From NCBI RefSeq assembly GCF_900100965.1, contig NZ_FMUJ01000001.1, positions 792,272 to 856,271 on the forward strand: a stretch of DNA of 64,000 nucleotides. Direction: 5' to 3'. Both the position numbers and the translations under genes were made by a program. The notes under the pieces are model-generated. The model was not told the DNA's origin. It searched no databases and saw nothing but the letters and a program-made list of their open reading frames with translations. Position 1 is the stretch's first letter, and each line of letters begins with the position of its first letter. Of the stretch, positions 1 to 8,305 are shown in pieces. The DNA is from Variovorax sp. EL159 (GTDB taxonomy: Bacteria; Pseudomonadota; Gammaproteobacteria; Burkholderiales; Burkholderiaceae_C).

Positions 1-2
1 AA

Positions 3-2180
3 CTCGATAGACATCGGGTTATCTCGCGATCCGGTGATCGCGGCGTTCTGTTCTCTCATCCTTTTTATCGAGCTGCTGCGCGTAGCGTTGTTGAGAGGAG
101 CACCGCGAGCCAGAGGGAAGAGCTGCTGAATGCGGTGCGACGCGGCCTCTTCTCATTGTCGGCACCCGCTTCAGCCGCAGTCGCGCGAAACCTCCCGTGG
201 CTCTACAGGGAGTTGGGCTCGGCAATAGATATCCGAGAAGATCTGGTTCAGGAAGCGAAGGACGGTCTCGACTCATATTTCCTAACGACGCGTGATCTGT
301 GCTATCGGTTCCTGGTGCACCTGGCACACGAGTTTCCGAAGATGTATGGCGAGCAGTTACCTAGCTGGGTGGAGTCGGCGAGGTACATCGACATCGTTGG
401 ATTGGCTTGGCAAGGAAAGTTCGCGTTTGTGCCCGTTGGGATGATGCTGTCCGGTTTAGAGCTGTTTCTGGAGGGCCATCGCGTGCCTCTTGAAAAAGAC
501 GTTGCACAAACCGTTTCGTCAATGGAAGTTGGTGATGAGCTTCCAGACATGCGCTCTGCCACCGAGTTGCTGCGGTTCTATAGAGGACATCCCGAGAGGT
601 TGAACTCAAAGATACTTTCTCGGCTGTTGAGTTATGACGCGGGGGTTGTTCGGGCAGAAGCCGCAGATCTGTGGCTTCGACTGGATCGGGCGCACGATGA
701 GGTCTTGCTTGGACGACTGGCTCGAGACGCTCATCCTCTTGTAGCGGCACGCGCTTGTCGAAGCTCATTGGAGGCTTGGCATCGGTACTCAGATGAACGC
801 AAAGCCCAAGTGTTGGGACTGCTCAATGGCTACGTTTTGCAGCCAGAGACTGCAGCTGTAGTGCTGGACGAAGCACTCAGATTTTTCAATGACGATGAGC
901 AAGCTAAGCCGAAGCCTTGGCACGCTTATCAGGAGTTGGTCCCGAGCGCACTGCGCGCATTTCCCGTCGGCTTTCGTCTGTCGGCCGAGCGCTTGTACAG
1001 CTCGGCACGCCAAGCCTTGAAGAGGATGCCCTGCGAGCAGGCGCAGTCTTTAGCTGGTGCGTGGGTCGAGTGGCTTGAGAGGCAATTGAACAGCGGTGAG
1101 CTTCCAGACGACTATGCGTTGGGAGTATGGGACGGTGTTGCTGCTGCCGCCAATTTTGCTGCTGAAAAAAGACTTGAACTGTTGGATCGGATCCTTTCTT
1201 TCCCAGCTACCGGCTATGCACTTGTTTTCATGGCCGATGTGGTTGATGAATGGCCGTCTCTCTCTTTCGAGGAGCGCCGTAGTGTGTTGGCTGTGCTTTC
1301 CTCAGATCGGGCTGACGTGGCTTGGCTCCGGGCGGCGGCTGTTACCCGTAGAGAGGTTCCGGCAGAAGTTCAGCAGGTCGTGCTTGGTGCTGAAGATGCG
1401 CTCTCGTGGGCACCCGATCGACTCATCAAGCACATTCCCGATAGGCTCTTGGTCGCGTGCACTTTCCTTCACTGCGGCAGCCCTCAGCCACTTTGGTATC
1501 TTGGCAAGCACCACAGATCAGAAGTTTGGGCAGAGGTCGTCTCGCACATCGCGCGTCGACCGGACCATGCATTGTTTGAAGCTTGCTTTGTCGAGGTGGT
1601 TCACGGTAGTGAGGAGGTTAGGCTCAACGCCGTGGCGGCTGAACTGGCTACCTCTTACGCGTTGAATGCCTTCAAGATCATGGTCGATAGGAAGGTTGGC
1701 GTTACAGGTGAGTGGCACCGGCAAGCAATCGATACATTCCTGCAAGCCGCTGACCCGACGACTCTGGCCGATATGCAGGCGCATATGGTCGCAAAGGCGC
1801 CCGTAGTTCTAGATCATCTGAGCGATATTGCGGACTGGACTTCTCATCGACCTACACAGCAGGTCTTGCTATCTGCTTTCCCCGATGACATGTCGCTTCT
1901 CACTGGTCTGAGGCGGCTTGGGGACGATCACGGGGGAGAGCTGGGCCCCGATGAAGTGCCAACAGTTCTAGAGCTTCTGCGTGATAAATCTCCGAAGCTC
2001 CATCAAACATACGGCAGGGTTCAGGATGTGCTCAAGTCGGCAGGAGCAAGGAAGTCGGTCGTTGACGAGGTGGATGCCAAGCGGCGAGCTGCGGTGCGCG
2101 CGAAGTATGCCGCTATTAAATCCATGCGACTCGTAGATACGCGGGGCCTGATGGGGTGGGTTGGACCCGGCTCACGCTGA
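3..2180 (+). CDS. C-terminal part of a large putative STAND/AAA-type NTPase (5'-truncated by window edge)
   Basis: The frame is open from base 3 to the stop at 2178-2180, so the gene very probably begins outside the window. A GTG at 135 and later ATGs are internal codons; no Shine-Dalgarno sequence precedes the GTG. The first visible residues include FSHPFYRAAAR, which resembles the segment closing the winged-helix region of STAND and related signal NTPases. The remaining roughly 650 residues are almost entirely alpha-helical, rich in Leu, Ala, Asp and Glu, and look like degenerate HEAT/TPR-type repeats. No Walker motifs are visible, so the ATPase domain would have to be upstream. Wobble positions are much more A/T-rich than in neighbouring genes, which suggests horizontal acquisition. 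A defence or signalling role is inference from architecture only. Confidence 0.6.
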   Translation, partial: LDRHRVISRSGDRGVLFSHPFYRAAARSVVERSTASQREELLNAVRRGLFSLSAPASAAVARNLPWLYRELGSAIDIREDLVQEAKDGLDSYFLTTRDLCYRFLVHLAHEFPKMYGEQLPSWVESARYIDIVGLAWQGKFAFVPVGMMLSGLELFLEGHRVPLEKDVAQTVSSMEVGDELPDMRSATELLRFYRGHPERLNSKILSRLLSYDAGVVRAEAADLWLRLDRAHDEVLLGRLARDAHPLVAARACRSSLEAWHRYSDERKAQVLGLLNGYVLQPETAAVVLDEALRFFNDDEQAKPKPWHAYQELVPSALRAFPVGFRLSAERLYSSARQALKRMPCEQAQSLAGAWVEWLERQLNSGELPDDYALGVWDGVAAAANFAAEKRLELLDRILSFPATGYALVFMADVVDEWPSLSFEERRSVLAVLSSDRADVAWLRAAAVTRREVPAEVQQVVLGAEDALSWAPDRLIKHIPDRLLVACTFLHCGSPQPLWYLGKHHRSEVWAEVVSHIARRPDHALFEACFVEVVHGSEEVRLNAVAAELATSYALNAFKIMVDRKVGVTGEWHRQAIDTFLQAADPTTLADMQAHMVAKAPVVLDHLSDIADWTSHRPTQQVLLSAFPDDMSLLTGLRRLGDDHGGELGPDEVPTVLELLRDKSPKLHQTYGRVQDVLKSAGARKSVVDEVDAKRRAAVRAKYAAIKSMRLVDTRGLMGWVGPGSR

Positions 2181-2242
2181 TGAGGTGGAAGACAGTCAGC
2201 CAAGCTCAGAGTCTTCAACGCACTGGTATTGGCCCCTCAAAC

Positions 2243-2272
2243 TTGACGGCCGCTATAGTCCCCGCGTACATT
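2243..2272 (+). promoter_or_regulatory. candidate sigma-70 promoter
   Basis: TTGACG at 2243-2248 and TACATT at 2267-2272 are separated by 18 bases, directly upstream of the small gene starting at 2345. A perfect 7-bp hairpin (GCCTCGC/GCGAGGC, arms 2279-2285 and 2291-2297) follows and would lie in the 5' untranslated region. Confidence 0.35.
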
Positions 2273-2344
2273 GCCTCCGCCTCGCAATGAGCGAGGCCGG
2301 GTTTGGCGGCCCGATGACATCCTGCGACGAAACTTGGAGGCCCC

Positions 2345-2689
2345 ATGGCCAATGCTTCAAATGCAGGCACCGACGCCGGCTGCTCTTTCGCGTCCTATCG
2401 ACCCGCCGCCCAGTTCAAACCCTTCGAGTGGGTTCAAGGCGACTTGCTCGACCCTTCCCAGCAAACCCAAGCCGCATTCCTGAACGACGCACGCGACGTG
2501 GTGCAAGGCGCGCAAACACTCATCCAGTTGCTCGCCTGGGATGAAGACCGGCGCGATGCCGCTGCGTCCGATGCAGACCCCGCGCCGCTTTTCGATGCCA
2601 GCCAGCGCGGCTCGCTGCAGCGCCTTCTCTCGGCAACGCTGGGCCTTCTTCACGCCCGCATCGAAGACCAGTGCGAGGCACTGTCGTGA
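2345..2689 (+). CDS. hypothetical protein, 114 aa
   Basis: The ATG at 2345 is preceded by a clear ribosome binding site (GGAGG, about 5 bases away). The product is acidic, soluble and probably helical, with no signal peptide or membrane segment. The C-terminal half (about residues 40-114) has an amphipathic helical pattern with regular Leu/Ala spacing and ends in an Asp-Gln-Cys-Glu-Ala stretch. This resembles small uncharacterised Burkholderiales proteins of about 110 residues. I do not recognise a named domain. It ends 13 bases before the convergent GFA-family gene. Codon use is high-GC like the core genome, unlike the gene on its left. Confidence 0.75.
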   Translation: MANASNAGTDAGCSFASYRPAAQFKPFEWVQGDLLDPSQQTQAAFLNDARDVVQGAQTLIQLLAWDEDRRDAAASDADPAPLFDASQRGSLQRLLSATLGLLHARIEDQCEALS

Positions 2690-2702
2690 CGCGGTAGCAC
2701 CT

Positions 2703-3119
2703 TCACATCGCCGGCATCCTGTCGACCTTCGGCAATGCCGGATCGAGAAAATCCCACGCATGCCCGCGCACCGCATACGTGACCACTTGCGGCCTGTACC
2801 GCCCCGGATCGTCGAGGCTTCCGGCGTGCACGACGAAGACGCCGGAGTTGGCGGGGAAGGTCAGGAACACCGGCGAGCCGCAGGTGGGGCAGAACGCCCG
2901 GGTCTTGACCTTGCCGTTGTCGGCGACCATGTCCCACAGCGTGACGTGGCCGCGGTGCTTCACGCCGCTGCGTGCAAACGCGAGGTACGAGCCGTGGCCG
3001 GTGCCGCTCTTTTTCTGGCAGTCGCGGCACTGGCATTCGTTCTGGAAGATCGGCTCGCCTGAAATTTCGTAGCGCACTGCGCCGCATGCGCAACCGCCGG
3101 TATAGGCTTTCTGGTTCAT
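2703..3119 (-). CDS. GFA family protein (glutathione-dependent formaldehyde-activating/CENP-V fold)
   Basis: The 138-residue product carries the zinc-binding Cys pattern of the GFA (Mss4-like) fold: GGCACGAV near residues 8-15, CQCRDCQK near 30-37, and CPTCGSPV near 85. Family members activate formaldehyde by forming S-hydroxymethylglutathione or are of unknown substrate; nothing here fixes the substrate. The start at 3119 is chosen because GAAAGGA lies 9-15 bases upstream and the family's N-terminus (a short basic stretch, then GGCxCG) begins there. A longer open frame to 3251 has no support. The gene appears to be monocistronic. Confidence 0.85.
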   Translation of the reverse strand: MNQKAYTGGCACGAVRYEISGEPIFQNECQCRDCQKKSGTGHGSYLAFARSGVKHRGHVTLWDMVADNGKVKTRAFCPTCGSPVFLTFPANSGVFVVHAGSLDDPGRYRPQVVTYAVRGHAWDFLDPALPKVDRMPAM

Positions 3120-3281
3120 GGCTCTGGTCCTTTCGACATTGCTTTGTTTCCAGCGGGCTGTCTGGCTGGCTGGGTGTAAGCAATCTAGTCGGGCAAGCGC
3201 TCGGCGGTGAGTAACAAGTTCGTCGCGAATCACGCCGGCCGGCATGGACACCGGCGCTGCGGCGAAATCGCATCTGCCTGT

Positions 3282-3926
3282 CTATCTACTCGTGCCTGCC
3301 GACTCGACGTTGAAGGCGTACTGCTCCGCAACGCTCACAGCCTTGCGCGAGCTGGTGTGAACCGACCCTTCTTTCGTCCAGAGAAACGGAAAGAAGTTGA
3401 AGCACTGGTCTGCCCCGATGTTCTTCATGTCGGCTTCCCAGCCGCTCCAGCGGGTGTCGGCATAGAAGACCTGCAGGCGGTCGGTCGAGGCCCATTCGAG
3501 GAAGTCGCTGTAGCCGATTTCCAGCGACTCCCATGCGAGGGTGTCGGGTGCCCGGTAGTACATGGCGCCGGCGTCTTCGCCGAGGCCGCCGCCGTTGAGG
3601 GCAAAGAAGCCGCCGACCACGTCGTCGGCCACGAGCAGGAAGCCGGACGAGCGCTCCTTGTTCCAGTCGACGATGTTGCGGGCCAGCCTGGGATGCCCCG
3701 AGCCCAGCACGCGCAGCCATCCGTGGTCGATGAGCAGGCCGCCGGTGTCGTGCGCCACCGCGCCCATGGTCGAGCGCGTGGTGACCTGGAGCGCCAGCAG
3801 CACGCGCGCCCGGTCTTCGAGCGACGGGGCAAGAATTTCGAACGGGTGGCTGGCGCCCGCGGCCCATTCCTGGATGAGGGGGAGGGCGGCGTCTTCGGTG
3901 TCGATCAGTTCCTGCAGCGTGCGCAT
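3282..3926 (-). CDS. DUF2625 domain protein
   Basis: The 214-residue product matches the DUF2625 pattern from its start: MRTLQELID at the N-terminus, then VTTRSTMGA and the stretch GGLLIDHGWLRVLGSGHPR near residues 55-80, a conserved Gly-Gly-rich centre and an F-F-P-F-L-W motif near residue 180. The function of this family is unknown; it is a soluble cytoplasmic protein. The start at 3926 is chosen because the family begins at this methionine; the open frame continues to 3992 without similarity. It is divergent from the murA-like gene, sharing a 193-bp intergenic region that holds a perfect inverted repeat. Confidence 0.85.
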   Translation of the reverse strand: MRTLQELIDTEDAALPLIQEWAAGASHPFEILAPSLEDRARVLLALQVTTRSTMGAVAHDTGGLLIDHGWLRVLGSGHPRLARNIVDWNKERSSGFLLVADDVVGGFFALNGGGLGEDAGAMYYRAPDTLAWESLEIGYSDFLEWASTDRLQVFYADTRWSGWEADMKNIGADQCFNFFPFLWTKEGSVHTSSRKAVSVAEQYAFNVESAGTSR

Positions 3927-3994
3927 AAGACCTTGGTTTAGAAAAAATGGTTGGATGTAGCGAGAAAGAATTGTTAATTCAGCGGCTTCCACTT

Positions 3995-4013
3995 TGAAGT
4001 TCTTACAACTTCA
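3995..4013. promoter_or_regulatory. 19-bp perfect inverted repeat, candidate operator
   Basis: TGAAGTT-cttac-AACTTCA forms a perfect 7-bp dyad with a 5-base spacer in the comparatively A/T-rich region between the divergent DUF2625 and murA-like genes. Its size and place suit a dimeric repressor site, but no regulator gene is adjacent. Confidence 0.35.
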
Positions 4014-4119
4014 GCGCCGTTCATGCCGCTTTCAGACGGTAAAGTTGCCCGCTTCCGGTTTCGGATTGTCCGCGGCCTTTTCTCCCCACCGCCTCCCCGC
4101 TTTCCCCGCTCGCTCCTCC

Positions 4120-5421
4120 ATGTCCAACCTCATCGTGCACGGCGGTACGCCGCTGCGTGGCCGCGTCACACCCTCCGCCAACAAGAACGCCGTGCTCCCG
4201 GTGCTCTGTGCCACCCTGCTCACCTACGAGCCCTTGCGCCTGCATGGCGTGCCCGACATCACCGATGTGCGCAAGATCCTCGACATCTTCCGCACCCTCG
4301 GCAGCGACGTGCACATGGACCACGAGACGGGCACGCTCGAGTTGCACCACCGCGAAACGGTGTTCGACGCGTCGCTGCACCGGCTGCCTGAAGAAATGCG
4401 CTCGTCGATCATGCTGGTGCCGCCGTTGCTGGCGCGCTTCGGCGTCGCGCGGCTCGAAGACAACGTCAAGGGTTGCACGCTGGGCGTGCGCGAGATCGAT
4501 CCGCACGTGGAGGTGTTCCAGCGCTTCGGCGGCAAGGTCGAGCGCACCGAAGGCTCTTTGCTCGTGCACAGCGACGGGCGGCTGACGCCGACCGACCACT
4601 GGCTCGACTACGCCTCGGTGACCACCACCGAAAACTTCGTGCTGTGCGCGGCCGCCGCGGATGGCACTTCGACGCTGACCAATGCCGCGTCGGAGCCGCA
4701 CGTGCAGGAGTTCTGCCGCTTCATGAGCATGATCGGCGTGCGCATCGAGGGCATGGGCACGTCGCGGGTGACGGTGCATGGCGGCGGCGCGCTGAAGGGC
4801 GGCGAGTTCCGCTTCGACGAAGACTTCCACGAGATCACGACCTTCCTGGCGCTGGGCGCCATCACGGGCGGCGACGTGGTGGTGCGCAACAGCGCACCCG
4901 ACAACTTTCCGCTGCTCGACCGCACCTTCGCGAAGTTCGGCGTGCAGATCACGCACGAAGACGGCTGGTCGCGCGCGATCCGCACCGGTCCGCTGAAGGT
5001 GCAGACGCCGTTCACGAGCAACGTGCTGACCAAGGTCGAGGCGGCGCCGTGGCCTTACTTTCCGGTGGACCTGCTGCCGATCTTCATTGCGCTGGGCGTG
5101 CGCGCGCAGGGCAATGCGATGTTCTGGAACAAGGTGTACGACGGTGCGCTGGGCTGGACGGGCGAGCTGTCGAAGTTTGGCGCGCACGTGTTCTCGTCCG
5201 ACCCGCACCGGCTCATCACTTTCGGCGGCAATCCGCTGACGCCGGCGGTGGTGGAGAGCCCCTACATCATTCGCGTGGCGATCGCGCTCTTCATGGTGGC
5301 GGCGAGCATCGAGGGCCGCTCGGAGATCCGCAACGCCACGCCGATCCGCCGCGCGCATCCGCGCTTCGTCGAAAACCTGCGCAGCCTGGGTGTGCAGGTG
5401 GAGTGGACCAGCGAGGAGTAA
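4120..5421 (+). CDS. murA: UDP-N-acetylglucosamine 1-carboxyvinyltransferase (MurA family)
   Basis: The 433-residue product has the EPSP-synthase fold of MurA, which transfers enolpyruvate from PEP to UDP-GlcNAc in the first committed step of peptidoglycan synthesis. Visible family residues are the PEP-binding Lys in NKNAVLP (K22) and the catalytic-loop Cys in KGCTLG (C119, equivalent to E. coli C115). The length fits (usual range about 417-440). The start at 4120 is chosen because the family N-terminus (SNLIVHGGTPLRG) begins there; 42 upstream in-frame codons look like leader. The loop differs from the common PGGCxIG version, so this may be a second, diverged MurA paralogue rather than the principal one. 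No cell-wall genes are adjacent. Confidence 0.85.
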   Translation: MSNLIVHGGTPLRGRVTPSANKNAVLPVLCATLLTYEPLRLHGVPDITDVRKILDIFRTLGSDVHMDHETGTLELHHRETVFDASLHRLPEEMRSSIMLVPPLLARFGVARLEDNVKGCTLGVREIDPHVEVFQRFGGKVERTEGSLLVHSDGRLTPTDHWLDYASVTTTENFVLCAAAADGTSTLTNAASEPHVQEFCRFMSMIGVRIEGMGTSRVTVHGGGALKGGEFRFDEDFHEITTFLALGAITGGDVVVRNSAPDNFPLLDRTFAKFGVQITHEDGWSRAIRTGPLKVQTPFTSNVLTKVEAAPWPYFPVDLLPIFIALGVRAQGNAMFWNKVYDGALGWTGELSKFGAHVFSSDPHRLITFGGNPLTPAVVESPYIIRVAIALFMVAASIEGRSEIRNATPIRRAHPRFVENLRSLGVQVEWTSEE

Positions 5422-5492
5422 GCAAGTACAGGGCGCGGTTCAGCGATCGTTCGCACCTGCCCTGAACATCGCGACGCGGAAGGCGCTGTCAG

Positions 5493-6461
5493 TCAGAGCC
5501 CCGGCACGGGGTTGCGCCCATCGCCGGGCACGTAGCGGCCCTTGCGGTAGCTGTAGACCACCGTGCGGTCGACGGTCTGCACCCGGTTGCTGGCATTGGT
5601 CGTCTGCGCGCCGCTGAACACGATGCGCATGTCGCCCGGCTCGTCGTCGGTGCCGAGCACAAACTCCGGCGTGCCATCGACGTCGAAGCAGCTGCCGCGC
5701 GGCGGGGTGTCGGGGCGTTCGTTCTTCAGCACCTGTTCGCAGGCCTCGTCGGCGCCGCTGTTCGTTGCCGACAGCGGAATGCCCGTGACCAACTCGTGCA
5801 CGGTGCCCGTGCCCAGCTCGTAGACCGAGAACCAGGTGCCGCAGCTGCCCTGCCAGCAACTGCCGCTGGTGGTGGTCAGCACGAAGCGCTGCGGCGCGAT
5901 GCGCTCGACCTTCGTCTGGCCGATGTTGCCCATGAAGCCGAGGTAGTCGACGCCGTCGCTGCGCTTGGCGAGCGTCCATCCGTCGGTGCCCTGCTCGAAG
6001 AAGTAGGCGCCGATCCAAGCGCCCGATACGTGGCCGTTGATGGGCTGGCCCTGGTCGTCGAGCGGCACGGTCTCGGTCAGCATCACGGCGTGCGTGTCGT
6101 CCAGGCGCACGACTTCGCGCGGGGTGATGTCGGCCTCTTGCTCGCCTTCGCTGCCTTTCACGGGCTTGCCATCGTTGCCGATGTCCGGCAGCTGCACGGT
6201 GCCGCTGCGGCTGTCGTCCTTGTCTTCCCAGCCGGGGAAGACCAGCGCCATGAGTTCGCCCCGCTTGAGCGTGGCCGCAAGGGCAGGGCCCGAGGGGGCG
6301 GGCGCGGCTTGCGTGGTGGGGGCGGCCGGCGCGTCGGGTGCCGTGGCGGTGGAAGAGGCACTGTCTTCCTGGGAGCAGCCGGCCATGCCGACGAGCGCGG
6401 CAATGGCGCCTGCGCGCAGGGCACGCGAGAGGGCGGGGCGGGAGGCAGGCGGACTGTGCAT
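5493..6461 (-). CDS. putative lipoprotein, function unknown
   Basis: The product is 322 residues from the ATG at 6461. The N-terminus has a short basic start, a hydrophobic segment and a lipobox-like MAGC, with the Cys near residue 30, followed by a Ser/Thr/Ala/Pro-rich linker to about residue 60. The mature part is a mixed alpha/beta domain with several Gly/Trp-containing stretches, and pairs of Cys (CWQGSCGTW, CEQVL, GSCFD) suggest disulfides in the periplasm. No named family is recognised. It is divergent from the nitronate monooxygenase gene, with about 100 bp between the starts. The longer frame (to 6548) would overlap that promoter region and is not preferred. Confidence 0.75.
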   Translation of the reverse strand: MHSPPASRPALSRALRAGAIAALVGMAGCSQEDSASSTATAPDAPAAPTTQAAPAPSGPALAATLKRGELMALVFPGWEDKDDSRSGTVQLPDIGNDGKPVKGSEGEQEADITPREVVRLDDTHAVMLTETVPLDDQGQPINGHVSGAWIGAYFFEQGTDGWTLAKRSDGVDYLGFMGNIGQTKVERIAPQRFVLTTTSGSCWQGSCGTWFSVYELGTGTVHELVTGIPLSATNSGADEACEQVLKNERPDTPPRGSCFDVDGTPEFVLGTDDEPGDMRIVFSGAQTTNASNRVQTVDRTVVYSYRKGRYVPGDGRNPVPGL

Positions 6462-6562
6462 GGCCGCAATTGTGCCCAAGCCGAACGGCATGACCCCGCC
6501 GCCAAGGCGACCACCGGCTTGGCGGGAGAATGACCGGCATCGACACACAAGGAACCTTTCGC

Positions 6563-7615
6563 ATGACGACGCTGAAGCAAATTCTCGGTACCGAACTCCC
6601 CTTGATCCAGGCGCCGATGGCCGGCGTGCAAGGCAGCGCGATGGCGATTGCGGTCAGCAATGCAGGAGGGCTCGGCTCGTTGCCCGGCGCCATGCTGAGC
6701 GCCGACACCATGCGCAGCGAACTCGCCGCGATCCGCGCCGGCACCGACAAGCCCTACAACGTCAACTTCTTCTGCCACACCCCGCCCGAGCCCAGCGCCG
6801 AACGCGAGGCCACGTGGCGTGCCGCATTGGCGCCGTACTACGCCGAGTTCGACATCGACGCGGCCAGCATCCCGGCCGGGCCGGGCCGCAACCCCTTCAG
6901 CGCCGAGGTGGCGAACCTGCTGGCCGAGTTCAAGCCGCGTGTGGTGAGCTTTCATTTCGGGCTACCGTCCGAGGCGCTGCTGGCACAGGTGCGCGGCTGG
7001 GGCGCGAAGGTGCTGGCATCGGCCACCACGGTCGACGAGGCGCTGTGGCTCGAAGCGCACGGCGCCGACGCGGTCATTGCCCAAGGGCTCGAAGCGGGCG
7101 GGCATCGCGGTCACTTTCTCTCGCACGACCTGACGAAACAGCTCGGCACTTTCGGGCTGCTGCCGCAGGTGGTGCGCGCCATCAGGCTGCCGGTGATCGC
7201 GGCCGGTGGCATCGCCGATGCGAATGGCGTGGCTGCGGCCATGGCGCTGGGCGCGGCGGGCGTGCAGGTCGGCACCGCCTACATGCTGACGCCTGAAGCC
7301 ACGACCAGCGCGCCGCACCGCGCGGCGCTCAAGAGCGAGGCCGCGCGCCACACGGCGCTGACCAACCTGTTCACGGGCCGGCCGGCGCGCGGCATCGTCA
7401 ATCGCGTGATGCGCGAGCTGGGGCCCATCGGCGCGGCGGCACCGGAATTTCCGTTGGCCACCTCGGCCATCGCGCCGCTGCGCGCCAAGGCAGAGGCCAA
7501 GGGCAGCGGCGATTTTTCTCCGCTGTGGTCGGGCCAGAACGCCACGGGCTGCCGCGAGGTGCCGTCGGCCGAAGTGACGCGTGCGCTGGCGCAAGGCTTT
7601 TCCACATCGCTCTGA
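6563..7615 (+). CDS. nitronate monooxygenase (2-nitropropane dioxygenase family)
   Basis: The 350-residue product is an FMN-dependent TIM-barrel oxidase that converts alkyl nitronates such as propionate-3-nitronate to carbonyl compounds and nitrite. The sequence shows the family N-terminus (LPLIQAPMAGVQG), the substrate-region motif EAGGHRGHF near residue 180 with its conserved His, and the FMN-phosphate motif AAGGIADANG near 215. The start at 6563 follows AAGGAA at about 8 bases; eleven upstream in-frame codons to 6530 are unsupported. A carboxylesterase starts 12 bases after the stop, so the two genes are probably co-transcribed. The family includes many enzymes without a proven substrate. 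Confidence 0.88.
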   Translation: MTTLKQILGTELPLIQAPMAGVQGSAMAIAVSNAGGLGSLPGAMLSADTMRSELAAIRAGTDKPYNVNFFCHTPPEPSAEREATWRAALAPYYAEFDIDAASIPAGPGRNPFSAEVANLLAEFKPRVVSFHFGLPSEALLAQVRGWGAKVLASATTVDEALWLEAHGADAVIAQGLEAGGHRGHFLSHDLTKQLGTFGLLPQVVRAIRLPVIAAGGIADANGVAAAMALGAAGVQVGTAYMLTPEATTSAPHRAALKSEAARHTALTNLFTGRPARGIVNRVMRELGPIGAAAPEFPLATSAIAPLRAKAEAKGSGDFSPLWSGQNATGCREVPSAEVTRALAQGFSTSL

Positions 7616-7627
7616 ATAAAGCGCCCC

Positions 7628-8305
7628 ATGACCCAACTTCATTTGCCCCTCAAGTTCCTGGAACACGCCGCGCAGCCCCAGGTGCGCGAACCCTGGCTGC
7701 TGGTGCTGATGCACGGCGTGGGCAGCAACGAGCAGGACCTGTTCGGGCTGGCGCGGCTGATGCCGCCGCAGTTCCATGTGTTGAGCCTGCGCGCGCCCTA
7801 TGTGCTGTCGCCCGACGCCTATGCGTGGTTCGAGTTCCAGATACTGGCCAATGGCGAGCGCCAGATCAACGAAGAGCAGGAGCGCGAAAGCCGCTTCCTG
7901 GTCGGCGAGATGATCGCTTCGGCCGGCAAGCAACTCGGCGTGCCGGCCGAGCGCATCGTGGTCGGCGGTTTCAGCCAGGGCGGGATCATGGCGCTGTCGC
8001 TGCTGCTGACCCAGCCTGCGAGCGTGCGTGCCGCGATGGTGTGGCACAGCCGACTGCTGTCGCAGGTGGTGCCGCACATCGCGCCGCGCGAGGCCTTCGA
8101 GGGCAAGGCGCTGTGGGTGAGCCACGGCAGCGCCGATAACGTGATCCCGCCCAGCGCCGCGCAGGCCACGCGCGAGTTGGCGCGCACGCTGCCGCTGGCG
8201 TTGTCGGGCTCGGATTTTCCGGGCGCGCACGAGATCCGCCCGGCCGAGCTGCAGGGCACGCTGGCGTGGCTGCAGTCGCTCAGCGCGCCAGCAGGCGCGC
8301 CATGA
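7628..8305 (+). CDS. phospholipase/carboxylesterase family alpha/beta hydrolase
   Basis: The 225-residue product has the size and motifs of the carboxylesterase/thioesterase-like hydrolases (EstB/YpfH group). It has an oxyanion segment LMHGVGSNEQD near residues 28-38, the nucleophile elbow GFSQGG (Ser116), a catalytic Asp in SHGSADNVIP (D170) and His in GAHEIRP (H201), a complete Ser-Asp-His triad in the expected order. It lacks a signal peptide and so is cytoplasmic. It lies 12 bases after nitronate monooxygenase. Its 3' end overlaps the convergent TetR gene by 26 bases. The substrate is likely a short-chain or lipid ester but cannot be read from the sequence. Confidence 0.88.
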   Translation: MTQLHLPLKFLEHAAQPQVREPWLLVLMHGVGSNEQDLFGLARLMPPQFHVLSLRAPYVLSPDAYAWFEFQILANGERQINEEQERESRFLVGEMIASAGKQLGVPAERIVVGGFSQGGIMALSLLLTQPASVRAAMVWHSRLLSQVVPHIAPREAFEGKALWVSHGSADNVIPPSAAQATRELARTLPLALSGSDFPGAHEIRPAELQGTLAWLQSLSAPAGAP

